From NCBI RefSeq assembly GCF_021155765.1, contig NC_060105.1:14107001-14171000 (forward strand): a stretch of DNA of 64,000 nt. The letters run 5' to 3'. The notes under the pieces are model-generated. The model saw only the letters and a program-made list of their open reading frames with translations. It searched no databases and was not told the DNA's origin. How positions within the stretch are numbered: the stretch's first letter is position 1; every line of letters begins with the position of its first letter. This document shows, one piece after another, positions 43,921 through 55,993 of the stretch. This stretch comes from Diprion similis (lineage: Eukaryota; Arthropoda; Insecta; Hymenoptera; Diprionidae). Position numbers and translations under genes: made by a program.

Positions 43921-46900
43921 TAATGGACTTGTGCGATATAAAATGAGACTAGAGTATCTTATACAATTTATTGCCACATTCAACTGCTTAGGGTGTTTTA
44001 CAACATAATATGAATCAGTATTTATATTTTTTAAATTAATGTCTCTATCTTGATATTTTCTTGCTGAATGAAAATGAATGAAGTATTAATACTACTACTA
44101 CTACTGCTTTTGAAAAGAGACATCTGTTATTATTATAAAAGTGGCTTTTATTCTTTGCAATCTCTGTCATATCTTGATGCGACTAATCAACTTTCAAACG
44201 AGCTTGCAGTTTATCAAATAGAAAAAAAAAAAAAAAAACTAATTCAGGAATAACAAATAAGAAACACGCGAAGCATTTGATTTCGAAAAATTGCGTATCA
44301 AAATTCCAATGAATTCACATAACACTTGCTGCAAAAATTGATAGTACCTAAAAGGTTTTTAACAATCAATTTCAATTATTCCAAATGTAGCTGCATTTTT
44401 CAACTTTATGTTGTTTTAAAGAAGAACTGCATGAAACAACTGTAAGTGATAAAAATTAAAAAACCATGCAATGTTTACGCCTTCCACGAATTTCCTATAC
44501 ATAATTTATAACTGAATGAACATTTGTTTTAATTGAAGAGTAGGATACGAACTCTTGTAATCTTTATAAATAACCCATACACTGTGTGAAGTATTGTAGG
44601 TTGTAATGATCTATTACTTCGTTTATAACTATAACACACAATTTCGAATATCGACAAAAAATACCGACCCTTACATGACATGATGTATAACGCCTAGGGA
44701 TATTGGAATTAACGAAGAGTGTGAGCTTTTCATTACTTACCCGAGGCTCCACTGATTATTATTCAATTTTGTTTTCCTCACTCACACCTAAAACGAAAAT
44801 ATTTTGCACGGCGCTCTCCATAATATACTATAATTATACCTGCCACGTATTTAGGATGTGACAATAAATCTTTGAAGTTTTTAATATCAGATCATACATA
44901 TTTTTTTTCTTTCGTGTATTCAACATGCCTAAATGTAATCGATAGGAGTTAAATAATTGATGTTTTAGGAATATAAGGATTGTTATCTGGCTGGTTTACT
45001 GTCAATTTTTGCTTTCAATATTTCAAAATTTGCTGAGAAATCGTACGTTTGTCTATTTTTAACTTTTTTCAATATATTTAGTCATGCCTATATGCAACAA
45101 CCATTAATTAACGGAATGTGTATTCTTGTGCTTACGATGACCATTAATGCTTCGCCTGGGAGCAGGTACTTTGGCAGTAAACCAGCAATTCACCTGAATC
45201 CGCGTTTCAGGATGATTATCTGATAGATATATACTAATAGATATGGCCTTCGAACTGCCAGTATCTCTTATTTTTTGAACTGTGATTACTGGATGTTACT
45301 TAGTAGCTACAAATAACACTTTTTCTTTCTAATATTAGATGGATTAAGCATATTTCGACGAAATAGATGCTCTTTCCGTATCTTTATCATTTTCAAATTA
45401 ATATTATATCGTCGTCGTCGTCATCGTAGTCTTCGGCGCTATTTTTATAGCCTTGAAACTAATTTGCAAATTACCTCCAAGTCTCGGTTTCGTAATTTTG
45501 TTTTTAGTATTCAAATAAAATCATGTCATTGCCTAAATATAAGATATCAGCAGTTCATGGTCGATATACGCAACACTCGCTAAACATACGTTTAAAATAT
45601 TATTACCTTGATAATGACTCGTTATTTAATATAACTATTATGTAATAAGTGATCAACTTGATCAACTGGTGAACTTGCACTTAAAGGTGATTTACTAATA
45701 TATGTCATTATTCAAGAAATAAGATCAATGAAAAACATTATCTCAAGTGTTATTCACCTAAAACTCTGCTTAAGGGCTATCTTTCAAGTGAGAAGTATTA
45801 ACTTGATTATGTAAACCATGCACTGAAGAATCCTCCTAAATTATCTTTGCTCGTATTCAAATCGATTTTGGCCGTCCCATTAAGAGTGTTGAAATCAGCT
45901 TCACCACGGTCTTGGTCAGTTTTGATAATAATAATAATATAAATAATAATACGCCAATTGAGATGTCGCTTTGATGGTCATCGATTTATAATATAATAAA
46001 AGTAACAGAGTTTATTCGCACCTTTCAAAGTAAAGGAAAGCTAACCGAGAGAAGAAATAACTAAACTTTGGAATTTAGATCTGTAAAAATATTATTTTTT
46101 TCTGTTAAACTTGTTTTGGCGCTTGAACAATAAACAAGATTGATGGATAATATTTTTAACTTTCTATTCGATTTATATTAGTGAAATAAGCTTAGGTTGT
46201 GTTCTTGAATGTACGATGAGACTCACAATCTCTTATTTATTCCGTTCCTATTTGAAAAAAATTTGTCGATGAGGGGTGTTGCCCACTTATTATTACTATT
46301 ACTATTATTATAATTTTGACAGGTTCTGTAATGTATATTCAAAACATAAAATTAGTTGATAGATTTTTTTATACTAACTAACATTATTTGCACACGTTAA
46401 GGATTGTTATTTGTATAGCCCTGATCAATGGACCGAACCATTGCTCTAAAAAATCTAAAAAATTATGTGTCCAAAAGAACAGATAAAAATAACATTTTAT
46501 TTTACCATAATTTTCATTTTCAATCGTCCTAATACAATTTCAGTTTTACTGTTATTGCACAGGTGTATAGCACATGCATGTGTTTACATGCATTATCAAT
46601 TTGATGCAATAAAGTATTACATGGTGCATTTTTATTTCATTTTCACAATCAAACCAACATGAACTGTTTACAGGAATCTGTGATTTCCATCACAAAACGA
46701 AAAACATTACTTGTTATTGTTATTATTATTCGATGAAAACGTAGTGTCATTGGCAGTGAAATTTATGTATTCTGCCTCATGTTTCCACGAAACACACCAT
46801 CTTTTTGCTATTTATCGGATCTTAACAGATTTGTGTGCACTGTAAAATACTGATATCGATAAACAGATTTCTCTCACCAAAAACCAGAAAAAAACCTCTC

Positions 46901-47553
46901 ATAAACTGATTTTATGATCACAAGACCAGAGTACTGCACGGTAAGCTATCCGATTACTGCGATTCTTACATCCCACTAATTGTAAGGACCAAGCCTAGCT
47001 AAATAATGTTTGACATTTACGAAGATCAGCAACTTGATTCAGCCACCGGCCTGTTTTAATTTTTTTTTTAAACTGAGATATCAATACTATATTAAAAACT
47101 CGATAAAACTGTTAAATTACATTGCTTGTGCAAGATGTACAAGTAGCACAAAGTAAATGATACAACCTAAAAAATTGTCACTATTTTCTCTAAGCAGCAT
47201 ATGAAATTTTGTTCACTAACAATGAATTTCTTCATGTCAAATTATTTTTATGTCGCAACTTTCATTCGTTTTTTTTTTCCATTATTCCTTTTATTTCAGC
47301 AAATATTTTCACATCAGAAAAATTTTGTAGAATTGGGCAAAGTATGTTGCTTTGCAATACATACATTCAAAGTAGTACAGAATAATTTCCTCGTGTCAAA
47401 AAGATATATCTGTGTGAAAAATGCATAGAAATAACCACATTAGTCACAGTATTACGCTATGTAATATTGGATAAGGTAACATGGCTTGTGGTAACATTGG
47501 TAACAGAGATTGCATTTATGATCCATCTGTGGTACAATTTGTGTAACCTGCAA
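43921..47553. other. Intergenic with simple repeats
   Basis: No gene supported. Simple repeats: actactactactactgc near 44090, a poly-A run at 44221-44238, gtcgtcgtcgtcatcg near 45412, an ataataataat tract near 45927-45950, and tattactattactatt near 46290. The frames are short shadows. Confidence 0.4.
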
Positions 47554-49871
47554 CTATTTTAAGCTTGAAATTGCCAGTCTTGATATCACTAACCACATTG
47601 TTAATGAAATAGAATTTTCAAGAGGGCACGGCCAACTGAGAATATTTTGTAGGGGCCATAATGCATCTTTTGGTAGAACAGCAATAGGTTCCAAGCGGTA
47701 AAGGTACAACAAAATTGCAGCAATGATACCCTGAAAATATTGACCAATCATTATTGCAGGCATTGATAGAGATTGCTTCATATATAAATTGCATTGAATA
47801 CTTGCATTCAAAATTCTCATGCTGTATGTAAGCAATAGTCTCAGCTTCATTCTCGACATCATTAATGTCTCGACTGAAAAATGTACATACGATTTATTGG
47901 TATACAGGATGACCTAGAACTATCACCCCGCAGCCTACCTATGTATTCTTTGTGAAAATCTGTAATTAAAACTGTCTTACTTCTTACAGAAAATTTGCCG
48001 TGTTTGAATTACAGCCGTTTGGAAATGGTCAATGCAATAGCATCTGATGAGGGCTCAGTACGGGGCTGGCAGGTTGTCATACGCTCAGCAGTAGGGTGGT
48101 CCTTATTCTTGGCATATATTTTATTGTAAGAATGATAATATTCGAAAAAATCTGTAACCGCAAGGTTTTAGTACCATTAGAAGTACTATCTGAGAAGAAA
48201 TTCACATGATTATACCATGCAATCTTATTGAATTTCACACCCTCGAAACCTGATTTGTTTTCCATTTAGAGGAAGTGCAATTTGTCTAGATTACCTGATA
48301 TGATGATGTGAATTTTCTCAGATAGTAACACTAATGCCCACTAAAACCTTGCAATTACAGATTTTTTTGAATATTATCATTCTTACAATAAAATGTATGC
48401 TGAGAATGTGACAGAAATACGTGTATTTCAAATAGGGACATCCACCCTCTCACCTGCATGGGTTAGAGTTGATAAAAATCCAAAGAAATTAGAGAAATAT
48501 TTTTAACTAATTTAAAGTTGATTTGGGGGGGTGTCCCGAAAAAATCGTCAATACCCTCAATAAGGACCACCCTACTCTGCAGCTGTCCTGGGCCATAAGA
48601 TGCTATTACATTTGTCAATTTCATACGGCTGTAATTCACAAAAAACATACTTCCCATCAAAACTCAAATACGTTTTAGTAGCAGATTTTCGTCTGGAATA
48701 CGTAGGTAGCTTATGGTACTATAGTCCTGAGACATCTTGTATAATAAATAACTACTTCAAGATATTATCATGGCAATAATGAAAGTGAGGACTATAGAGC
48801 ATCACTAGCATTGGTTTTTTGTTCCTCGAATAATCCTTTGGTTTCATATTCTGTTTCATATGACATAAGCAACAGTTGCAATGTAACTCAACTATGTACA
48901 GTGTCGGGATACTTCTTTCATTAATAATTAATTTGAAATGTGTATTTTATCCAGAAATTCATTTACCTATATCTATATTGTAGTCTGAATAAATTGTGTT
49001 TACCAATGGTAACAATGCTCAATGTGGAGTCATACCTCTGGTGGATAATTTGGCTTCCAACTTGTTACACTGACGTTGAAGCCTTGCATACTTGGCAAAT
49101 TCATCAACCATTGAAATTTGTTCCATTTGACGATTGAGCTCAATCAGATCTCTATGTAGGGGTTGGTCTGATTCAGCTTCTTTAGTTATACAACCTGTGA
49201 GCTGATAGTAAAATTATTGTTTGAATATTGCAGTGTTGAGGGAATCCTCATAATTGAACTTGAAGTATTATGTGTTGAATATTGCATTAAGACTGGCTTG
49301 AAGAGTTGATGAGAAAATCAACAGCCTTACATTACTGAGTCTACAAAACCGAATGTACTTTGATGTGCACACAATACTGAGAATGTTCAAGGTCTTATTT
49401 CTGTGACGATAGGTTTCTTCCTTGATGATAAATTTTAAATGTATATTGAATTTGCAATCATTTTGAAGTACATCTTTTACAAATGTGAAAGGAGATATTG
49501 ATTCCTCGATTATAATGGAATGATTAGGGATTGTGAGAACAAAAATCCTTATCATTCTCTCAATATTTGAATAGATGTGAAATATTCTATCAATACGGTA
49601 TGTGCAAATAAATCAATACTAGGAAAAGTAAACAAAAAAACCATACTTGAAATAAATACCGTTGGTAGCAAAACCAAAATGACAAACTAGATGTGTGAAT
49701 CCTTGCTGAATACCAATTCATTTTACGTTACATGTTTAGGAAGAATATGGAAAGCCATTTGAAATTAACAATTGCCTAAAATATTAAAAGTAAACTCACA
49801 AACTTAGCTATTGCCGGAATAACGAGTTCCAAAACGCAGCTAGCAGTAGAAATAATAAAAAGATAATTCAT
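47554..49871 (-). CDS. Get1: Get1/WRB, tail-anchored protein insertion receptor subunit
   Basis: Three exons on the minus strand: 49871-49800, 49201-49036 and 47873-47554 (stop TAG), with phases 0 and 1 at the junctions, giving 185 residues (human WRB 174). The start has an in-frame TGA 24 bp upstream. Residues 2-23 (NYLFIISTASCVLELVIPAI) form the first membrane helix. Residues about 30-100 are the cytosolic coiled coil with the family signature ISMVDEFAKYARLQR at 53-67. Helices two and three lie near 117-138 (IGQYFQGIIAAILLYLY) and 168-184 (ISLTMWLVISRLAISSL), separated by PIAVLP...WPL, as in the family. Get1 with Get2/CAML forms the ER receptor that takes tail-anchored proteins from the ATPase Get3. 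Exon 2's acceptor was set at 49202 because the alternative AG six bases on gives a stop. Convergent to CCDC6. Confidence 0.93.
48006..48637. repeat. 632-bp foldback element in Get1 intron 2
   Basis: gaattacagccgt at 48006 is mirrored at 48626-48637. Inner pairs include gtagggtggtccttatt (48090 and, in inverse, 48560-48575) and gtaagaatgataatattc (48126 and, in inverse, 48370-48388), plus ctatctgagaa. The two halves meet near 48260. No coding content; probably a nonautonomous DNA transposon. Confidence 0.8.
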
Positions 49872-50315
49872 CTTTGAAATACAATTTGAATTTCAGTTAT
49901 TGATTACTGAACTTCGCTAACTTTATATTCTACTAGTACTCATTAGTCATCGTGTTGTGAGATTTCATTCCCGTAGATTAATACGTGCATTGAGGTTATC
50001 GTTAATTATGTCGTTGTCTGGAGATTGCTAAAGACAGCCAGCAAAATGAGGTGTTTTGAAGCTCGGTGAAACCGGTGAAACTATTCGAGGGACCAAAGAC
50101 ATAAACGGAACGACTGATTGCTGACAGCGCTGTAACCACGGTCTTTTTCAACATGCGACCGGAACGGCTGTATGTTTTATTGCTTATATAACCACTAATA
50201 ATGATGAGGCTATGTGATGTCTTATACACAGATCTAGTGTCTATATATATCAGTGATCTAGGGCCACGACTACATCAGAATCTCTAGTGTAAGTGGTCTG
50301 TCTGCGCGTCATATT

Positions 50316-50357
50316 GTGACATCTAACGGTCAATTCCGGACAAATTAAGAGTTAGAC
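50316..50357 (-). promoter_or_regulatory. Conserved upstream element, copy 2 (Get1)
   Basis: Read on the minus strand: gtctaactcttaatttgtcc, then ggaattgaccgttagatgtc. It lies 445 bp upstream of the Get1 start codon in the gene's direction. A further shared phrase, tacgtcccagttcatt, lies just upstream, as in the DHX37 copy. Confidence 0.6.
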
Positions 50358-50522
50358 TCGAGATTGAGTCGCAAAAATGAACTGGGACGTAACAATCAGT
50401 AGTTTGGATCGCCACTATCGATTTATCGAACACTAACGTGTAATGAACAAACATAAGAACCCACGTAATGGAATTATAGTTCAATTGTTATAAGTATTGA
50501 ATAAGAAGGGGAACTCGATTAA

Positions 50523-50653
50523 GGCTACGTTCCGAAATTAGCTCCCAGTGCTATCGGCAATCTCTTATCTCTTTTGCGCTGCCGAGTATGTAACTAGCTC
50601 TGTCTCTGTCCTAGGGAGTTTTCAGCGCTGCCAGCTAGTTTCGGAATGCACCC
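50523..50653. repeat. Short MITE with GGGTGCATTCCGAAACTAGCT-type ends
   Basis: The left end ggctacgttccgaaattagc and the right end, read in reverse, gggtgcattccgaaactagc are imperfect inverted copies (about 30 bp). The body is about 130 bp and carries gcgctgcc-type sequence. No target duplication resolved. Confidence 0.65.
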
Positions 50654-50730
50654 TAAGAATGATGTTTTCGATCAGCAGTAGGTGACTTGGTGGAGCTGTT
50701 GCACGGACCGTGAGCTGTTGCGTCTCTGCC

Positions 50731-51319
50731 GGTACCACAAGGGAGCCTTACGCGCTCTTACCATATGTCTTAGCTAATACCTACATACACAATTACTATC
50801 ATAATATGCTCTACCCTTAAATCAATAATTCTAATATTCACCATTATTTCATTAATAAGGCGCAAACATATATGGTACATATATTTTCACATTTTGACCG
50901 TTATAGCTTTCACATTTACGATTCTCAGCTGCAATATCTCAAGTAATAAACACTTGCACTAAAATTTCAAAACTTAACACTCAATAAAGATAATCGAGTA
51001 GACTAAACATTGGAAACGTGGGAAGAGAGATCACACATAACTCAGAAATAGATAAAACCTCATTCTCAGAATTAGGGATAGCACCCTTATTTAATGATCA
51101 TTTGGTGAACCACCGCATCGCCGCTTGGTTTCTAAACCAACCACCTCACGCTAATTCCCCGCCAAGATCCTACGTACTAATCAGAAACCTTACTCCCGTA
51201 TTAATTAACATCCTCATCCAATCATCCTAGACCCGCGAGATCTCGCGACTCTTTTCAGCTCCTCCTATACTTTTTCCACCCCATTCTCAATCCTGATTCA
51301 AATTAGATCAGAAGAGTTA
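50731..51319 (+). repeat. Repeat segment A' (contiguous with B' here)
   Basis: Reverse complement of 26547-27157. In this locus it is followed after 20 bp by B' in a single uninterrupted unit of about 870 bp, the probable original arrangement and possibly a solo LTR. No coding. Confidence 0.85.
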
Positions 51320-51339
51320 GAGAATAACTTTAGACATCT

Positions 51340-51608
51340 TAGAAAACAGAACATCAGAGAGAATAAAATCAGACTTCGTAGAGTACAGAAATAATCCAGA
51401 TATTATAGAGAAGTTTAGACTCAGTGAGAATCAATCGAACTTTAATCAAAGCAGAACTCAAACGAAAATCGCAGAACCAAGTTATCGAATAACTAATTCA
51501 ATAATCAGTAGCTTAAAACAGTTTATCATTGTTATAAGTGAACATTAACAGTTATTAACCACTGTAAACTTTACTATTGAAACCTGTGAAGTTTGTGTAA
51601 ATAAATGT
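51340..51608 (+). repeat. Repeat segment B'
   Basis: Direct copy of 27214-27480. It ends at gtaaataaatgt; just beyond is a small hairpin, gtcaaaagcag (51607) with ctgcttttgac (51660). Confidence 0.85.
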
Positions 51609-52112
51609 CAAAAGCAGTCCTAAGCGATTGAAAAAGTTCGGTAGTACTTAGTGACTCAGTCTGCTTTTGACGGTACTCCAAGTAACTCGGTTTACGATAC
51701 AAAACCATGCACAAAGCTAATAGGATATAATAGGCAGTAAGATACAAAAGTGATAGGCAATACCAGCTCAGAAAGAAAAGATGACGATAGCAAAAGACGG
51801 TAGAAATTACAAAAGCCATTCTGGCATAAAATTACAAGAATATCAGAGAAAATCAGAGGTACTAAAGATATCTATTGGGTAGTAGGTGCGGAAACGATAG
51901 AAACGGTAGCGATAGCGATAGAGCAACGATAGAGGAAGAAGAAGGAAAGCTGAGGTGTCCGGTTCACCGATCCCGCCGTTGTCGACGGGTGATTCTTCTT
52001 CCCTTTTGATTGTTCGTTTGCTCCCCACTATAATTGGTTCATCCCCCTGTGGCGAATATCGGTTACGCGTTTTCTACGATCACCGCTAGATGATGCGTAA
52101 TGTTTCGTTGAC
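51609..52112. other. Intergenic, no supported gene
   Basis: Purine-rich tract with repeated cgatag/gatagaaacggtag phrases near 51890-51930. No gene. Confidence 0.35.
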
Positions 52113-52534
52113 ACCACGGTCTTACATACAGGTCTGGGGACTCGTCGAAATTTGCGTGGTGGGGGAAGTACGCTTACGCTGTAGTTTTTGTTTTTCAGCG
52201 CTACCGCTAGTTGGCACTAATGGTAAAGTAATTTGCGCAAACATAAACTCAAATTTTTCAAACAATAAGTGGTGTGCGATGATGAAGTGATAATGACACA
52301 CGTTATTCTTAAAAATATATAACCATGTACGATTTATGCGATTTTCACTATTTTTACGTACATTTGGACCACGTCATTTGCAAAGTTTAAGAAATTTGAG
52401 GTTATGTTTGCGAACATTACTTTACCATTAGTGCCAATTAGCGGTAGCGCTGAAAAACAAAAACTGCAGCGTAAGCGTACTTCCCCCACCACCAGAGTCC
52501 CCAGACCTGTATGTTAAGACTGTAAGACCGTGGT
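52113..52534. repeat. 422-bp inverted-repeat element with ~150-bp arms
   Basis: ccacggtcttacatacaggt then ctggggactc on the left is mirrored on the right, with an extra 8 bp inside the right arm. The arms continue through gtgggggaagtacgcttacg, tttttgtttttcagcgctac and ggcactaatggtaaagtaat with only scattered changes. High arm identity suggests recent activity. No transposase. Confidence 0.85.
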
Positions 52535-55070
52535 TGACATCAACTAGTATTTTTCTTTGGCTGCTCCGGCATACGATCCAGGTTGCCTATCATTAGGGAT
52601 TCCCTTGACAGAGGCAGGTACGTAGGCTACCTCTGCAAGGTTACCGAATGGAGTGGAACACCTCAATGTTTGCCTCCACCCTTATGGCCTCCACCGGCTG
52701 CGTCGTATAAACAGTGGCCGTCTGCCCACGATATACCAAGGATATAATAGGCGGCGATGGCTTACAGCAACTCATTGTTCGTGAACCGTTACTCACAATG
52801 ATTGTAGTCCTAACTGATGGGAAGGTCGATCCTCGAAACGAGGGCTTTATCAATCCTGAACGTAGTGTTTTGGGGTCGTTTTTTTTTAAACCATTAGATA
52901 TTGGCCTTATAACTTTCTCCTGTATTAAATATACATTTTGGTGACGTCACCAAAATATTTTCTCCATCTCGCATGAAAACATGTCAATTTAACATATTAT
53001 GAGAATGCTTACCAAAAATCAGCTCAAATAAAATGATTCTAAGAGGTCAGTAACGATTTTAAAGAATTTCTTGAATTGGTAGAAGCTCAATTTTTTTTTT
53101 TCTTCTTTTGAATTTTTCCCTTCATTCTGTTATTTTCTACGTTTGAAGTTATCAATTTGCTAAAAATTTCAAATTGATGTATTAATTTATAGAGGTCAAC
53201 CAAGATTTTTTCAACTGTCCAAGTAGGCACTTAACACGTTTTCAAGTCACTGAACCTCTATAAATTCGTACCTTAAGTTGAAATTTCAGAATACCCACAA
53301 TATCTAATGTAGAAAATGATAACATGACGTGAAAAAAGATTTTTTTTCGAAATTATTGAATATTTATTCATTAAGGTACAGTAGTAATATTTGTCATTGG
53401 GATTTTTCTTCGTGTCTCATTTGTGTTCTTCAGGATATCAACTTGAAGGGGAAAAATACAGTTGGTTAATATTTATGTTTACAGATCACTTGAAAACGTC
53501 TTTAGTACACTACTTTAAGAATGAAAAACATTTTCAGCGACGTCTATAAATTCACATTCTGAGTTGAAATTTCCAAAATATTCACAATTTGACAGGTAGA
53601 AAATAATAAAATAAAGATAAAGATTCGAAAAAAGTAGAATAAAATTGAACTTTTATCTATTTACGAAATTTTTTAATTCTGAACAAATTCATTTAATCTT
53701 AAACCATTTTGAACATTCCTAAAAACCTTGAGCGACTTTTCAAAATTTTCCAATGGAGCTGACTCTTGGCAAGCGTTTTCAAAACATGTCAAATAAACAT
53801 ATTTTTATGCCAGATTGAAAAAAAAATTTAGTTTTTTTTAAGGCCAGCTGAATACTCACTGATATATGACAGATTTTTTGGTATATCGAAATTTCGAAAT
53901 TGGAAGGTAACGAGTCAACATGGAAGCTTAAACAGAAATCTGTAGTGGGTCGTCGGTGAAAATACCTGGGTCCCAAGTCAGCTAAAAGTGCGATGCGTGA
54001 GTTTGCAATCGTGGGATTTCGAAGACATTTACTTTTTCGGATATCATGAAGAAATATTCTTTTGAATTTTTTTCTAGAAGTGCGGCTCTCTATCGTATAA
54101 ATACCTTCACCTGGCCACTTCAAAAAAGTGTAACAACTTTGAGAACCCGAGGTGCAAGGGCAAACTTCATATAGGTGTCTCGATAACGTGAAAGAAATCA
54201 AAATATCTTCACAGATAATCGCATATTATCAGACTTCACGGAGTTTTTCAGAATGACGTATTTCAAAAAGTGAAAAAAACTGCTAAGGTCTGATCATCTT
54301 AAAAAATCTACGAAAATATGATGATTTATTTAACGTAATTATAAGACGAACCGCGTTGAAAATATTGAATAACCAGAGACTTCGATATTTTCATTGCGTC
54401 AACCCTTTGATGAAACCGAAATGACGGCACTATATTTCCGTAGGGGTTGAATGAGGAAATGAAACTGGGTAAAGACTAGTGCTGTACGATTTGGCCGGCC
54501 AGTGCAGTCAACTTGGCTCGATTGCTGGAAGTAAGTCAACTTTAACAATAAGCTAGCAAAAATGGTTTGCTTGTTCGTTGCGTTGACTGAAGATTCTTCA
54601 GTCAACGTTCGCTGGTTCGCATTCGAACTTGCTACTGAAATGACTCTTGGTGGGTACATGGGTATATCATCTTTCAAAAATCATTATCAATTAATTGCCC
54701 AAGGCGCCTGAAAACTTAATTGATCTGTCTTTAATAATCAGCGAAGCAAATAATGAAAATCAAGGTCAGTCAAATAGTGATATTTATTTGGGTGAGTTCC
54801 TCAACGTAACTTGGTAGGTTCAGGATATGTTCGATTGATTTGATACGTAGCACTTCGAGAAAATTACATAGACAAATATCGTGATTTGAGTGACGTTGAT
54901 TTTCATTCTCAACTTAGCTGATTATTAATGACTAATTGACTCTTTGGGCATCTTAGGCTATTAAATGCAAATAACTATCTAAAGATAACATTCCAGAACT
55001 TATTTCAGTAGAGAGTTTCAATGTGAATGGAGATAAATTAATTAGTTGTCGATTTTGTCCATTTTTAAGT
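52535..55070. other. Intergenic 2.5 kb with diverged repeats
   Basis: No gene supported. A phrase ctctataaattc...gagttgaaatttc followed by agaaaataataa recurs at about 53268 and 53546 in direct order, with an inverse near 53170-53190, so 53.1-53.7 kb is an old repeat. A perfect 27-bp palindrome lies at 54581-54607. The minus-strand frame at 52853-52641 is of uncertain nature. Confidence 0.4.
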
Positions 55071-55604
55071 CTACATGAAGAGAAAAATCAAGCTTTGAAA
55101 CGATGGAAACATCTCAAGCTTTGAAGGCTTAGAAAGACCATCCTTTTAAAGGATGAATTCAACCTTCTGAAGCTTGGAAGGTGTTCTGCTCGAAACGCAT
55201 GAAATTCATGCTTTTGCAGCAAGAACCTCGTCGTTTAGGACCATGAATACCACCGGGTAGAAGCTTGCAGTAGCTCACGGTCCGAAAGCAAGACTTTCAC
55301 GGTTCTAAACTGTGAATCTTTTGGCCTCGAGTGTTAATAAGCCGCTAGAGCAGTGAGGGGGAACGCTCGAGATTCACAGTTTAGCGTTTAAACGATAGAC
55401 TCCATGCTTTCGGACCACGAAGTCCATGCGGCTAAAGCATAGAAATGGATCTCCTCCTTCTAGCCCGTGAATAGAGTCTTGCTTTTAAACGATGAATTCA
55501 CCGGTTAAACTCGTGAAATTCATGCTTTGAAAGCATGTAAAAATTACAAGATCCGAAAGCATGAAGGTTCATCGTTTCAAAGCTTGATTTTTCTCTCCGT
55601 GTAG
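55071..55604. repeat. 534-bp MITE with nested hairpins, CTACACGGAGAG ends
   Basis: The ends are ctacatgaagagaaaaatca on the left and, read in reverse, ctacacggagagaaaaatca on the right. The match runs about 35 bp (through agctttgaaacgatg) with two changes. Inside are further complementary blocks (ctaaactgtgaatct near 55293 with its inverse near 55367; ggtccgaaagca near 55278 with its inverse near 55407) and many copies of aaagcatgaa or gatgaattca type words, so most of the element can fold. It lies 130 bp upstream of the conserved element of DHX37. Confidence 0.8.
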
Positions 55605-55733
55605 CTGGTTGAAATTATCTGATCAGCTAATTTTGGCCGGCTAGCTGCGAGCGTAGCGCTGATTGTATGTAAAACATATAGAGTTTAGTGGGTATACGTC
55701 CCAGTTCATTGTCGCCATGCTATCCAATGTTGG

Positions 55734-55775
55734 GTCTAACTCCTAATTTGTCCGTAATTGACTGTTGGACGTCAC
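55734..55775 (+). promoter_or_regulatory. Conserved upstream element, copy 3 (DHX37)
   Basis: gtctaactcctaatttgtcc, then gtaattgactgtt and ggacgtcac. It ends 219 bp before the DHX37 start codon, same strand as the gene. Preceded at 55695 by tacgtcccagttcatt, also seen upstream of copy 2. Confidence 0.6.
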
Positions 55776-55993
55776 ACGTGCCCTGCTGCACCGTACCGCA
55801 TTCCGCGTGCATGAAAACCTAGTGTTATCTACGCACCGTGGAGGACGCTAGTCAGCTATGGGTTGCCCACGTGGTTGCTTGACCGAAGAACGACCAATAA
55901 TATAACCTAAAATCATGTGTGAGTTAACCTGATTTTACGAACGTTACCTATTCTATCACGCTGGAATTTTTTTAAATCAGATTTTGAATAATC

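Noticed and set aside
52641..52853. Minus-strand 70-codon frame with protein-like composition
   Set aside because: No recognised motif, no start or splice context; possibly an old pseudogene but not supportable.
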